From contig JAOWBW010001316.1 of NCBI GenBank assembly GCA_026119855.1, positions 186,001 to 250,000 of the forward strand: DNA of 64,000 nt, given 5' to 3'. This stretch comes from Campanula takesimana (taxonomy: Eukaryota > Streptophyta > Magnoliopsida > Asterales > Campanulaceae). Positions 41,530-52,721 of this stretch are shown here, piece after piece. Under the pieces are notes generated by a model, which was given only the letters and a program-made list of their open reading frames with translations, had not been told where the DNA came from and ran no database searches. Each line of letters opens with the position of its first letter. The first letter of the stretch is position 1. A program made the translations under genes and the position numbers.

Positions 41530-44075
41530 AACCAAGACAAAATAAAATTTGGAAGTCGATTTGATCGAATTGGAGGTTGGTGAATTCGATGTAATCTTGG
41601 GAATAGACTGGTTAGCTGCATACCATGCCATGTGGATTGTTTTAAGAAGGAAGTTTACTTCAGATTATCGTCTGGAAAAGAGTTTAGGTTCCAAGGCACG
41701 GGCCTAGGACTAGATTAGATTTTATTTCGGTGATGAAAGCTTGCAAATTGTCAAGAAAGGGCTGTGATGGATTTTTGGCCTACATTAGCGAGAATGACCA
41801 AAAAGGAAGTTAGTATTGAATCTTTGTCTATAATTAGAAATTTTGAAGATGTATTCAAGAAGATTTGCCTGGTATACCACCGGAGAGATGAGGTGGAGTT
41901 CTCTATAGATTAGTACCAGAAACCGCACCAATATCAAAGGCGCCGTGCAGGATGGCTCCGACAGAATTGAAAGAATTAAAGGAACAACTACAAGAATTGT
42001 TGGAAAAGGGTTTGTTTTGTTAAGACCAAGTGTACCACCATGGGGTGCACCGGTGTTGTTGGTAAAGAAGAAGTATGGATCGATGAGAATGTGTATCTTA
42101 TCGTGTGACGGTAAGAAATCAGTACCCGTTACCAAGAATAGAAGATTTGTTTGACCAACTTCGAGGAGCGTGCCACTTTTAGAAAATAGATTTGGGGTCT
42201 AGTTATCATCAGTTAAGGGTGAGAAATGAAGATATTGCAAAGACGGCCTTTAGGACAAGGTATGGTCACTATGAGTTTTTGGTGATGCCATTCGGATTGG
42301 CTAATGCGCCTGCTGCATTTATGGGACTGATGAATAGGATATTTCAAAAATTCCTGGACAAGTGTGTCATAGTGTTCATTGACAACATCTTAGTATATTC
42401 AAAGATTAAGAAAGATCATGAAGAGCATTTGAAGTTAGTGCTGCAAACTTTAAGAGAACAACAATTATATGCTAAGTTCAAGAAGTGTGAATTTTGGTAG
42501 GGGAAAGTAGCATTATTAGGACATGTGGTATCAAAGGATGGAGTAGCAGTGGACTCAACAAAAAAGAAGCTATCATAAATTGGGAAGGAACCACTACTGT
42601 TAATGAAATAAGGAGTTTCTTGGGATTGGCTAGTTATTATAGGAGATTCGTTGAAGGTTTCTCTAAGTTATCTGTACCGTTAACAAGGCTAACCCAAAAA
42701 GGAGCAAGGTTCGCTTGGTCAGACGAGTGCGAAAAGAATTTCCAAGTGTTAAAGAGACGATTGGTGTCTGCACCAGTTCTTACATTACCTTCTGAATCAA
42801 ATGGATTTGTGGTATATAATGATGCGTCGATTTAAGGATTAGGCTGCGTGTTAATGCAGAATGACAAGGTTATAACCTGCGCATCGAGGCAATTGAAACT
42901 CCATGAAAATAACTACCCGACTCATGATTTGGAATTAGCTGCGGTAGTTTTCGCATTGAAGATTTGGAGACATTACTTATGTGGGACTACGTGCCAGATT
43001 TACACGGATCATAAGAGTCTTAAGTATATCTTCACTCAAAAAGGAGCTTAATATGATGCAAAGGAGATGGCTCGAATTATTAAAGGACTATGATTGTGAA
43101 ATCCTATACCATCTTGGGAAAGCTAATAAGGTGGCGGACGCGCTAAGTATGAAGAATCATGGAACCCTAGCGACGTTAAAGCCTAAGGAGGTAACTGCAT
43201 GGAACCGCGTTGAAGTGTTAGGTATGAAAGTAAGAGTTCAAGGGTATATGGCACATTTGAGTGTACAACCTACTCTTTTGGATAGAATTAAGACAGCATG
43301 AAGAAGTAATCAAGATACGTGCAAAGATCACGGAAGGTAAAGGGAAAGACTTTCGTGTATGAGAAGGTGGGATTGTGAGGTTCCAATCAAGGATTTGGGT
43401 ACCAAGCAATGAAGATATCAAAAGAGAGATTCTAAATGAAGCCCACTGTTCGAGGTTTTATGTACATCCGGGAAGTACAAAGATGTATAGAGAGTTGAGA
43501 GAATCATATTGGTGGAACCACATGAAGGGAGATGGGTCGGAATTTGTGTCAAGATATTTGGTGGGTCAACAAGTGAAAAGTGAGCACCAAAAACCTGCTG
43601 AACTACTATAGTCGTTACCAAGTGGGAACATATAGCAATGGATCTGGTAGTTTAGAATTTCAAATCGGGGATCGAGTATTTTTGAAGATCTCGCCAACAA
43701 AAGGAATTATGAGATTTGGTATTCGCGGGAAGTTAAGCCCGAGGTACGTGGGACCATTCGAAATTTTGGAAAGAGTTGGGGCAGTGGCTTATAAATTAGC
43801 CTTACCGCCGGTATTAGCAGGAGTGCATAACGTGTTTCATGTAACAATGTTAAGAAAGTACATTCTTGACCCAAGTCATGTGATCGAGTATAAGCAGCTT
43901 AGAGTTCGCACTGATTTGAACTATGATGAAAAGCCTAAGAAGATTGTTGATCGCAAGGACCAGATTTGAAGAAAATAGTGATTCTTTATGTGAAGGTGCA
44001 ATAGAGCAACCACACTGAAAGAGAAGCTACGTGGGAGCTTGAGAGCGAAATGCGAGAGACGTATCCCGAGCTATT
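41530..44075 (+). pseudogene. Gypsy pol remnant (PR, RT, RH, partial INT, chromodomain)
   Basis: Protease end (FDVILGIDWLAAYHAMW, near 41585-41640). RT in several frames, with KTAFRTRYGHYEFLVMPFGL and FIDNILVYS, where the second catalytic Asp of FIDD is Asn (near 42385). RNase H (about 42490-43050). Integrase zinc-binding part (about 43430-43610). Then a jump to the integrase C-terminus (FQIGDRVFLKISP, about 43660) and MLRKYILDPSHVIEY, with a chromodomain-like WELE...ETYPELF tail read in another frame (to about 44075). The integrase DDE core is absent. Several stops and frameshifts; not functional. Confidence 0.85.
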
Positions 44076-44130
44076 TTCAGAATGACGTGCGTTTGGTTTG
44101 GAGGACCAAACCCTTTTAAGGAGGTAAGAA

Positions 44131-46095
44131 TGTAATACCCGGCCTTATGGCTTAATTATTTTAATGGTAAATATCTTTTATTTAGTTGAGCTTAATTAAT
44201 TAGAAGAGACATTAGATTTAACTTCGGGCCCAAGAGAATTAAAACCCATTAGATTTTTTTTGAATTCCTTTTAATTAGGGAAATTAGAAACCCTAAAATA
44301 TATATACTCTCCTAATTACCCTAGCATTATTATTATTAACAAAAGAAAGAAAAGAAAGACGGGAGAGCAGAGAGATCGCAACCGCGAGAGAGAGCGGAGG
44401 CGCGAGAGAAGAGAGAAAGAAAGAAAGAAAGAAGGAAGAAGAGAAAGAAAAAGGGGAGCCAAGCCATTCATCAAAGGTAACCTTAAATCGCCTACTCTTT
44501 TTAGTTGAATCATTAAGGTTATAATCTAAAAACCCTAAAAGCTATTGATGAACTAGGGTTTGTTGAATGGAATTAAGGGGAGGAAGAAAAGGGAATATGT
44601 GTGTGTGTGTGTGTGCGGTTGTGCTAGTGTGTGTACTGTGTGTGTATGGGTGTGCAACAGTGTGTGTGTATGTGTAATAGGATGTGTGTGTTTGTGCACT
44701 GTTTATGTGTGTGTGCGTGTGTAGTGCAGAAGTGTGTGTGCGTGTGTGTTGTGTGTGTTATTTATACTAAAAAGGTATGAACAGTGTATGTGTGTGTTTG
44801 TATAGGCTATGAACATAGTGAATGAAATTGGATACTAGAAAGTAGTAATTGAAATTAGAATGGGGAAGTGAAAATGGTAAACCCTAGGGACATTATGGTA
44901 AAACCCTAGGGGTATTTTGGTAAACCAAAAAGGGTAATTTGGGTATAAATAAAATTGGGTAATGTGAGAAACCCTAGATCATATATTGACCTTAAAAGGA
45001 GTTAAAGAGAATGACTCATAGGTTAATAATAAGAACAAGTAAAGTATTTTGGGGACGGAAGTAAATAAGTGTTACTTTTGTCTAAGAAAGTTATTTCGCG
45101 TGATTGCAGATACGTGCGCGTGGTATTGCAAAGAAGATTAATGCAAGCCAAGGTAAGGGATTATGTTCCTTAGTCCTTGAATGTCTCAATCCTTTAATGT
45201 AGGATTCCTTTATATTCTTTCATGAGTTGTTACCATGTGGCGGTAACGTTTTGCATTCTTAAAAGTTGTGAACGCCTTTTAAATGCTCTCACCCTTTGAC
45301 ATATCTTAAATCAATGGGTATCGAAAGTAACTTTGAAATTGTATGGTGTTCTTGTACCTTGGACACTAAGTTGAAACTTTGCTATATCTTAATTTGGTAT
45401 AGACGTGTTGAAACTTTGCTATATCTTAATTTGGTATAGACGTTCGCTTAGTCTGATATGAAAAGGACTAAGTAGATTAATCTAGTTGAAATGAAAAAGG
45501 ACTAGACTTTTATACTGCTTATTGAAGTAGTTGATTATCATGATAAATCTTACTTAAATGCCCTGATCAGGCATTGCACCTGAAATGGTGACGTTATCTT
45601 GGAATTGACGAACTTGAAAGTAAATGCCACATTTCGTATTGAAAAGCTTAATTGTTAACTGTCTTGAAATTAACGGTTTAACTTGATATTTTATGAAAGC
45701 TTATCTTTGAAAATATTATTGTTGTTTCGTTCTTCCGGTCATCTCTCCTTAGAACCCGGAGAGATCCCGTATGAACTTACTGAGCATTGTTCGCTCACCC
45801 CTTCCATAATTATTGTTCTTCAGGTAATAAGTAGGTGGAGGATTTCAAAGGACGAGAAGAACGTTGTTAAGGTGAAGTTGAAGATCATTGATGACGAGAG
45901 GTTTTATGGACGGTGGTTACTAGTCGTTAGTTTTGAAAGACAATTATTACGCTTCCGTTATTTATTTTGAATTGTGGTTAGAGATACTAGTCGTGGAGAT
46001 TTGAATTGTAGTTTATGACCGTTATTCTTTTATGTTGGGGACGGATTTATATTATCTAAAGGATGTTATAATACTCTGAAATTCGGGGTGTTACA
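44131..46095 (+). repeat. 3' LTR of the gypsy element
   Basis: 1965 bases. It differs from the 5' LTR by about a dozen substitutions that I could count, small homopolymer changes and one insertion of about 28 bases within the TG-rich part (near 44722). Confidence 0.9.
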
Positions 46096-46183
46096 TGAAT
46101 AGATTGGGGCAATCAAGGAAACATAACTAAAAACTTAAAATATTGACTTGTCAATTATGACATTTATTCCGGGATAGACGGAG

Positions 46184-46341
46184 TAGCATTAAGTGTTAAT
46201 TAAACTCGTAAACAACAGACATTTTGATACACCAGATCAACAAGAACGACATGTTAACTGCGATAAAATGTCGTAGATCAGCCTCCTGTGTATGTGTTAT
46301 CTGCATCCCGTTTGATAATGTTAAGTGTTAATTAAACTTGT
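46184..46341. other. 3' flank of copy D, part 2
   Basis: Continuation of the BBE unit flank (GCATTAAGTGTTAATTAAAC, partly repeated near 46320), ending in the copia target CTTGT (46337-46341). Confidence 0.5.
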
Positions 46342-46559
46342 TGTTGAGGATGACTCTCAATTCGGGCTTGATTAGAATGGTCTTGCAACGAAAAAGGAAG
46401 ACGAAGCTTCAGCGCTTCAGCATGAGTCAGCGGCCGCCCATGGTAGGACCGGCGGCCGCCCAAACATGGCCAAAATTGCACCGGTTACTGACAGATTGTT
46501 TGGGCGACCGCTCATGTGGTTTTGGCCGGTTGTTAGACACTTATCTATTCACAACTTTT

Positions 46560-47188
46560 TGAGCATTGAGGCGATGCGAGATCTAGTGCTTGAGGTAGAG
46601 ATCTACATGCGCCGGCCTGAAGGGTTTGTTGTCGAGGGTAAGGATCATGTTTGCCTGTTAGAGAGGTCCCTGTATGATTTGGAGCAGTCAACTCGACAGT
46701 GTTATAAAAGGTTCGACACTTTTATTGTTACCCATGGTTATGCTAGGAGTGGATATGATTGTTGTGTTTACTTGATGGTTTGTAGTGATGGCACATTAAG
46801 TTATCTTGTTTATGTCGATGGCATTCTTGTAGCTGCAATAGATATCAATGACGCTTACCAAGTGAAATGGTTATCTTCTTTAGATAGTCCCAAGTCTAAA
46901 GATGATGTGTCACGGGATCCGTATTCAAATGCTTGTGTGTGCATTGTGTATGGAAAGAGAAATGATGGTTTTGTTGGGAATGGTGATTCAGATTGGGGCG
47001 GTTATCTTGTTTATAGAAAATCTACATTGGAGTATGTATTTTGTCTTGTTGGTTCTGCGGTTATTTGGAAATCTGGATTGCTGGATGTCACGGAGTTGTC
47101 TACCACCGAGACTGAAAATATGCCTATGACAAAGTTGATTGCTAAGTTCAAGAAGTTATTGAACTTAGTTGGTGTTAGTAGTCATTGA
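46560..47188 (+). pseudogene. Copia RT/RNase H remnant
   Basis: Fused fragments of copia pol: an RT-like stretch (SLYDLEQSTRQCYKRFDTFI, where functional copies have SLYGLKQ), YVDGILVA in place of the catalytic YVDD, then a jump to RNase H (DSDWGGYLVYRKSTLEY and LSTTETE). Mutated and deleted; not functional. Confidence 0.8.
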
Positions 47189-47271
47189 GGCCCGTAGGTG
47201 CGGGGCGGCGGAGATAGAGATGTTCTCTTGATGTACTAGCTTTTCGGGAATTGATCGTCAAGGTGGAGAAT

Positions 47272-47885
47272 TGTTGACGGTGACTCTCAATTCGGGCTTG
47301 ATTAGAATGGTCTTGCAACGAAGAAGGATGACGAAGCTTCAACGCTTCAGCATGAGTCGGTGGCCGCCCATGGTAGGACAGGCGACCGCCCAAACTTGGC
47401 CAAAATTGCACCGGTTGCTGACAGATTGTTTGGGCGACCGCTCATGTAGTTTTGGGTGGCCGCACAAGTGTGTTGGGACAGGGTTTCCGAATTCAAATAG
47501 GAAACATATTTTGGACGAGTTTTGGACTCCTATTCTTTTAGGGTTGGGTTTATATCTTGTGTATAAATATAAACAAGCCTCCAGACCTATTCTAGTGAGT
47601 GACTTTGTATAGATCCTTGAGAGAGATTGATAGAAAAGCTAGGTTATTCACTATTGTTAGAGATTGTGAGATTGTGTGAAAGGTTTCCACATTGATTCTC
47701 CTTGTACTCTTCTTGATTATAGTGAATTGATTCTCCGTCGCCCGTGGACGTAGCCAAGTTGGTGAACCACGTAAAATCTCTTGTGTTCATCTATTTTTCA
47801 ATTTTGTTTCGTTCTTGCTATTTTGTTATTTTGTGCTTTCATCTTTATCAATCTAGCAATTGTGTTTGGGACCTAAATCCTAACA
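47272..47885 (+). repeat. 3' LTR of the deleted copia element
   Basis: 614 bases, TGTTGACGG...CCTAACA. GC-rich modules (GGTGGCCGCCCATG, AGGCGACCGCCC, GGGCGACCGCTC) lie in the first half, and a TATA-like TATAAATATAAAC near 47560. Confidence 0.85.
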
Positions 47886-48041
47886 CTTGTAAACAGTGGA
47901 AATTTGATGTTGCATCTGATTTAAACAATAGTAGACAGTTTGATACCACAGATCATTTAAAAACTTTAAGATTAGTAGAAAATGGTAAGTTTAAACTAAA
48001 AATATCAGGCCAATTTCAAAGTACTGCAGTATTTTAATATA
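47886..48041. other. 3' flank of copy D, part 3 (end of BBE unit)
   Basis: Matches the minus strand of 1440-1620 downstream of copy A (CTTGTAAACAGTGGA...CTGCAGTA). It marks the far end of the recognisable duplicated unit. Confidence 0.6.
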
Positions 48042-48292
48042 CTCCCTCCGTCTCACTCGAATTAGGACAAATTTCCATTTTGGTTGTCCCATTCGAATTA
48101 GGACACCCCAAAATGGAAGTGATTTATTGAATGGAATCATATTCACACTCACAACAACTTTCCACTCACTATTCTCTACCCACTTTCTCTCTCCTACTTC
48201 ACTTTTCATACTCACAACACCTACTCCACTAACATTTTTTCCTTAATCCCCGTGCCCACCCAAAAATCCTAATTCGGGTGGGGCGGAGGGAG
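48042..48292. mobile_element. Stowaway MITE
   Basis: Ends CTCCCTCCGTCTCACTCGAA and TTCGGGTGGGGCGGAGGGAG, TA on both sides; the interior mirrors AATTAGGAC words. Confidence 0.85.
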
Positions 48293-48316
48293 TACATGTC
48301 TACCGTACAAATTATA

Positions 48317-48549
48317 CTCGTTTTGTCCTGGAAAGTTTGTCCCGTTTTGATTTTATGGTAAAAATAAGTAAACATTCACCTAGTATTGGTGTCAATCTGA
48401 AGATCACAATAAAGTAATTATTTGTTATTGATAAATAACTTAATGATTTGTCGATTACAATTTTTAGAATTTCACTAGAATTATTAGATCGATATCATTT
48501 ATGTTTACTATAAAAGTCAAAATGAAACAAATTTTCGGGACGTAGGGAG
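48317..48549. mobile_element. Stowaway-like MITE, older
   Basis: Ends CTCGTTTTGTCCTGG and TTTTCGGGACGTAGGGAG, TA on both sides, with diverged inverted repeats. Confidence 0.65.
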
Positions 48550-49059
48550 TATTCTCTAAAGAATTTTCCTCCTTTTCACAACTTTTGGCAGTCGAAACTG
48601 AACTGTGGCTCTTTCTTTTGTATACACTGCAGCCGACAACCTTTTGTATTAAAGGTCCAACTCATTAAGTAATTCTCCATCCGTCTCAAAACACCTTGCA
48701 CTAATTTTCTTTTTGGGTATTTCATTGGTAAGTACTCTTTCCTAAAATACGTTCAATTTTTTTTTTTAAATGAAAAGGGCAAAAAGCCCCCTAAATTTTA
48801 TTAAAATAAAAATAAAATGTGATGGGGATTAGACCAAAACCATCTCGGAACAACAAAATAAATAGCAAACAAAAAGAAAATAAAATGAAAGAAAGAAAGA
48901 CAGAGAGAGAAAATTATCCCCAATGTCTTTTAGAGCCTCCCCAATATCTTTTGGAACCTCGGCCTTTAATTTATTTATTTTTTTTTGGGGGGGGGGGAGG
49001 GTGTGGGTGGGTGGGTGGGGTGGTGGGGGTAGGTGGGGGTAGTAGGGGGGTGGAGGGGG
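48550..49059. other. Non-coding, one-ended Stowaway terminus, G-run
   Basis: No gene. A single MITE-like end (CTCCATCCGTCTCAAAACA, near 48677), A-rich text, and the start of the G-rich region with a run of about 12 Gs near 48990. Confidence 0.45.
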
Positions 49060-49680
49060 GTGGAGGTGTTCTTTTTTTTTTTTTAATGAGTGAAAAGAAG
49101 TTTTTTTTTTTTTGTGGGGTGGGGGTGGGGGTGGGTGGGTGGGGTGCTGGGGTAGTTAGGGCTGGTGGAGATGTTCATTTTTTTTTTTAATATGAGTGAA
49201 AAGAAGTTTTTTTTTGGGTGGGGTGGGTGGTGGGGTAGGGTGGGGTGGGGTGGGGTGGGTGGTGGGGTAGTTGGGCGTGGTGGAGATGTTCATTTTTTTT
49301 TAATATGAGTGAAAAGATTTTTTTTTTTTTTTGGTGGGGTGGGGTTGGGCTGAGGTAGTTGGAGATGTTCAATTTTTTTTTAATATGAGTGAAAAGAAGT
49401 TTTTTTTTTTTTTTTTTTGGTGGGGTTGGGTGGGGGTGGGGTGGGTGTTGGGGTAGTGGGGGGTGGTGGAGATATTCATTTTTTTTTTTTTTTAATATGA
49501 GTGAAAAGTTTTTTTTTTTTTTTTGGTGGGGTCGGGGGTAGGGTGGGGGTGGGGTGGTGGGGTAGGGTGGGGGTGGGTGTTGGGGTGGTGGGGGTGGTGG
49601 ATAGGATGGATGAAGAGGGTGGTGTTAGAGGTGTAGTGGGTAGGGTGGGGTTTTATGGAGAGTTGGGTGTGAGCGAGAGA
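49060..49680. repeat. G-rich minisatellite
   Basis: Five or six irregular units of about 80-115 bases. Each has TAATATGAGTGAAAAGAAG, a T run, a GGTGGGGTGGGGGTGGGG-type block, and GGTGGAGATGTTCA. The multiple G runs could form quadruplexes. Poly-Phe/Gly open frames across it are compositional artefacts. Confidence 0.8.
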
Positions 49681-49856
49681 GTTAACATTTTCCGGAAAAT
49701 GATTTACTTAGTAAAAATCCGTAAGTCATTTTACTTAGAAAAGAAGGAAAACCATTTTCCGGAAAATATTTTCCTCATTTTCCGTGCGTAACAAACACCG
49801 GAAAATGGGGAAAATATTTTCCGGAAGTTATTTTACGCGAAACAAACGGAGCCTAA
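49681..49856. repeat. Foldback of ATTTTCCGGAAAAT words
   Basis: Three or more palindromic ATTTTCCGGAAAAT blocks in direct and inverted arrangement, ending in AAACAAACGGAGCC, a terminus seen in plant MITEs. The opposite terminus was not found, so this may be a truncated element. Confidence 0.5.
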
Positions 49857-50399
49857 TTCTCTTTGTTTTCCTCTACTTTCTTGATAGCCTAGCAGATCTT
49901 TCATCATGATCTTGTTGCAAATCTAATGTAACAATTAAACTTTCAGACTTCAAATGATTTAAGGATTTAACATTTAGTCTTCTTCTATCACAGAAACATT
50001 TCCCTGTTGAGCACCTTCACAAAAATGATGCAATTCTCAACAGCTTAACGAATGAATGCAGTTCCTTATGTAGATAGTTTATTAGTTACCAATTCCCTCC
50101 TTCTGGAAATGTTCATAATTCTGCTCAATTGAACTATAATTAGAAGCATTGTCCTACACTTGATGAAAGCTTTGATCTATTGTTATGGTTTCCTTTGTAG
50201 AAAATTGCCTTTCATAATGAGTGAGCAAACTAATCCTTGATAATTTCTTTAGAACCAGAGAACAAAATATTTATTAAGTCTTAATAAGAACCATGGAGAA
50301 TAGTAATGTATCAAAACACTTATAGATGCAAACGTCTATAACTCACTAGAAATCAGATACCACATTAGCACTTGATGAACCCATATTCATGTTAAATTT
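49857..50399. other. Non-coding stretch
   Basis: A+T-rich. I see no gene or repeat boundary in it. It may be degraded gypsy internal sequence belonging to the gag fragment on its right. Confidence 0.35.
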
Positions 50400-51298
50400 T
50401 GCCAAATTTTGTTCATCAAGGCTACCTGTCTAGCAAACTCATCTACACCACTTAATTCATGCACTCCCTCTAGGTTTCCCTCTAGAGCCTTTTTCTTGAG
50501 AATTGGCTCCTAACATCTCAATAAATCTTGAGTTTGAGCAACAGTTTTGGCTCCTAAAAAGCCACCTGCTGCATTGTCGACCATAGCCTGGTCAGCTGCA
50601 GTCAACCCCCCATAAAATGTTTGATGTAAAAGGGCCTCAGGAAAAGCATGATGGGGGGCCCATCATTGCACTTGTAACATTTTAAATCTATCCCATGCCT
50701 TATGGAATGGCTCACCTTGATCTTGAGTAAATCCTATAATTTTCTGTCTAAAGGTGGCTAAAGTGGCATGTGGGAAAAATTTCTTAAGAAAAATATCGTG
50801 CAACTCATCCCAAGTAGTAATGCTTCTAGCAGGAAGTAACAGGAGCCAAGTTTTGGCTGCCCCTTGAAGAGCAAAAGGGAAGTATTTAAGCCTTAATTGT
50901 TCGTCAGTAACTCCCTTCTTGACTGGGAATCCCGACACAATCATCATATATTCTCTCAAAAAGTTCAAAAAATCCTCACCAGGAAGACCCTGGAACTTAG
51001 GCAACTGACTAAAATAATGGCCCTTTGCCTCATAGGTCTTAGCTGCATCAGTCAAGACAATGCACGACACCGATGTGTCAACCTTGGCCTAGCATATTCT
51101 TCATTAATGGTTTGCCATTATTACTTCAATTTCTTCTCCCTCCATGGAAGAAGTTTCCAATTCACTTAAAACTACCTCTGTCTCGGTGACAGAAGCTTCA
51201 GATTCAGACTCACTAATAGAGGGAATGCCCCTATCAAGTCTATCAATATTATAGTTCAAAGGGACCAACTGGGGATCCAATGAACGTCTACCAAACAT
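50400..51298 (-). pseudogene. Ty3/gypsy gag remnant (Athila/Tat type)
   Basis: Read leftward: an acidic N-terminal piece (51104-51298), then the retrotransposon gag core at 50663-51070 (FPFALQGAAKTWLLLLPARS followed by ITTWDELHDIFLKKFFP), then in another frame a continuation toward 50400 with FYGGLTAADQAMVDNAAGG, a typical gag C-terminal half. No protease or polymerase follows leftward, so the element is truncated. Broken by frame changes. Confidence 0.8.
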
Positions 51299-51330
51299 AC
51301 AGCGATTAAATTAACTTGTAAATCACAACA

Positions 51331-51352
51331 AGTCCCCGGCAACGGCACCAAA
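51331..51352 (-). promoter_or_regulatory. Gypsy primer-binding site
   Basis: On the minus strand TTGGTGCCGTTGCCGGGGAC, next to the LTR end, is the tRNA-derived priming site typical of Athila/Tat elements (TGGCGCCGTTGCCGGGGA) with one difference. Confidence 0.8.
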
Positions 51353-51356
51353 AACT

Positions 51357-52721
51357 TGATGGATAAAATCCTCGTGTAATAAAAATACATTGCAAGTGTA
51401 CAAGTGCCGAAGCAGCAGTATACAAAAGTAAGGGTCGAACCACAGAAACTCGTGGATAAACAAGTTGATTTAATTAATGTAAAGAGTAACCAAGGGGTGT
51501 TTTGATTTGATTTATTTTATTACTAAAGACTGAAATTAAATACTAAATTAACAAAGCAATGATCAACTAGTAACGAAGTAAACAGATTAAAGTATTCACG
51601 GGATGGATTTCACACTATCATCATTCTATGTTATTTTGAAATAAATTTATTGATTCATTCCAGGGTTCGTTCACTTCTGTAAAGATTGGGACGGTGAGGC
51701 GGCGGATTACAATCTTTTTCTCTCTATCTAATCACACTTCGCAAATCAAGTCCATGTAATTATTTAAAGAGTTATTACGATCTAAAGAACAAATAAACCT
51801 ACACCCACTTGATTTCTATCACGGCATCAAATAGATAAATTACTCAAAGCATTGGTCTACGCTTTAATCCCCAAATCAATGGCGGAGTTAAAACCCTAAA
51901 TTGTTAAAAATGCCAATAATGACTAGTTCAATTATTGAAACCCTAAAACTTAATTAAAATACTTTGAACAACTAGAATGAAATCAATATGAATAAAAACG
52001 TTTATAACATAGAACTAGATAGTGTTTTACATCAACCCATGAATTAAGAACTTAACTACTCATATTCAACATAATGAATACAAGTAATAAAATTAAGAAC
52101 ATAAAACCTGGATCTTGAATCTCAAAAAGAAAATACTTCGTCTTCGTTTCACGTTCTCCAAACCCAGAGAAAAATAATGCCTAAGAAATCCTAACGGCCG
52201 CTGCTGTGTTCTTTTTTATTAGGGTACAATATCCTAAAATAAGGAAAGGAAAAACAATCCTAAACCACTGAGGACATCTTCAAAAATCTGCATCGGAGGA
52301 GGGGGCGCGCGCCCTATGAGAAAGGGAGCGTGCGCACCCTATTCAACTTCACAAATCCGACCTCTGATCCACGGGGCGCGCGCACTAGGATGGATGGGGC
52401 GTGCGCACCCTTCTGACTTTATAAAACCAACCTTCTGATCAAAGAGGGCGCGCGCTCCTCTATATGAGGGCGTGCGCTCCTTCCATTTTCCTCAGAAGTC
52501 TTCTTTTTTCTTCCTTAATTCCTGTAATAGTCCTCCGCCTGGGTTCTCCGAAATTCCCCTCAGGTCCTTTCTCTGCTTTTCAGGCACAATTTCTCCATTT
52601 TTCAACAGTTTCCTGTACTCAAAGACACTCAAAACAGCCATTAAAACACTAAAATACCTGAAGATTAGCTCCAAGAAAGACCGAATGTATTCAATATTGA
52701 TGTGTAAAAACACATCCATCA
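51357..52721 (-). repeat. 5' LTR of the Athila/Tat-type gypsy fragment
   Basis: 1365 bases on the minus strand, starting TGATGGATGTGTTT and ending TTTTATCCATCA. It contains three GC-rich modules (GGGCGCGCGC with GGCGTGCGCACC partners) at 52300-52480 in otherwise A+T-rich sequence. The partner LTR is not in the window. Confidence 0.82.

Larger units (their letters stand above)
37330..46095 (+). mobile_element. Ty3/gypsy chromovirus (Tekay/Del-like), degenerate
   Basis: LTRs of 1937 and 1965 bases (TGTAATACCCGG...CGGGGTGTTACA) with exact TSD TGAAT (37325-37329 and 46096-46100). A tRNA-Met-type primer-binding site (TTGGTAATCAGAGC, with one extra base) and a polypurine tract (AAGGAGGTAAGAA) border the internal region. 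Domain order protease-RT-RNase H-integrase and a C-terminal chromodomain remnant indicate a Tekay-type chromovirus. The coding region is broken and lacks a recognisable gag and integrase core, although I counted only about a dozen LTR substitutions by eye. Confidence 0.92.
37162..46183. mobile_element. Stowaway MITE split by a gypsy element
   Basis: Left part 37162-37329 (ATCCCTCTGTCCCGGAATAA) and right part 46096-46183 (TTATTCCGGGATAGACGGAG) are the two ends of one MITE of about 250 bases, flanked by TA. The empty site is present in the copy A flank (ATTTAATAGCG on the minus strand). The gypsy insertion at 37330-46095 separates the halves. Confidence 0.75.
46342..47885 (+). mobile_element. 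Ty1/copia element with large internal deletion
   Basis: Exact TSD CTTGT (46337-46341 and 47886-47890). The 5' LTR (from 46342, TGTTGAGGATGACTC) is cut at about 46526 and joined straight to pol sequence. The complete 3' LTR is 47272-47885 (614 bases, ending CCTAACA), preceded by the polypurine tract AAGGTGGAGAAT. The 3' LTR contains the CGTGGACGTAGCCAAGTTGG stretch shared with the solo LTR at 14044-19354. Confidence 0.88.

Noticed and set aside
48819..49190. Long plus-strand frames with Phe and Gly runs
   Set aside because: They follow T and G runs of the minisatellite; composition alone explains them.
52472..52721. N-terminal part of an open frame leading into the MHD motif
   Set aside because: This part lies within the gypsy LTR; fusion with the resistance-gene remnant is accidental.
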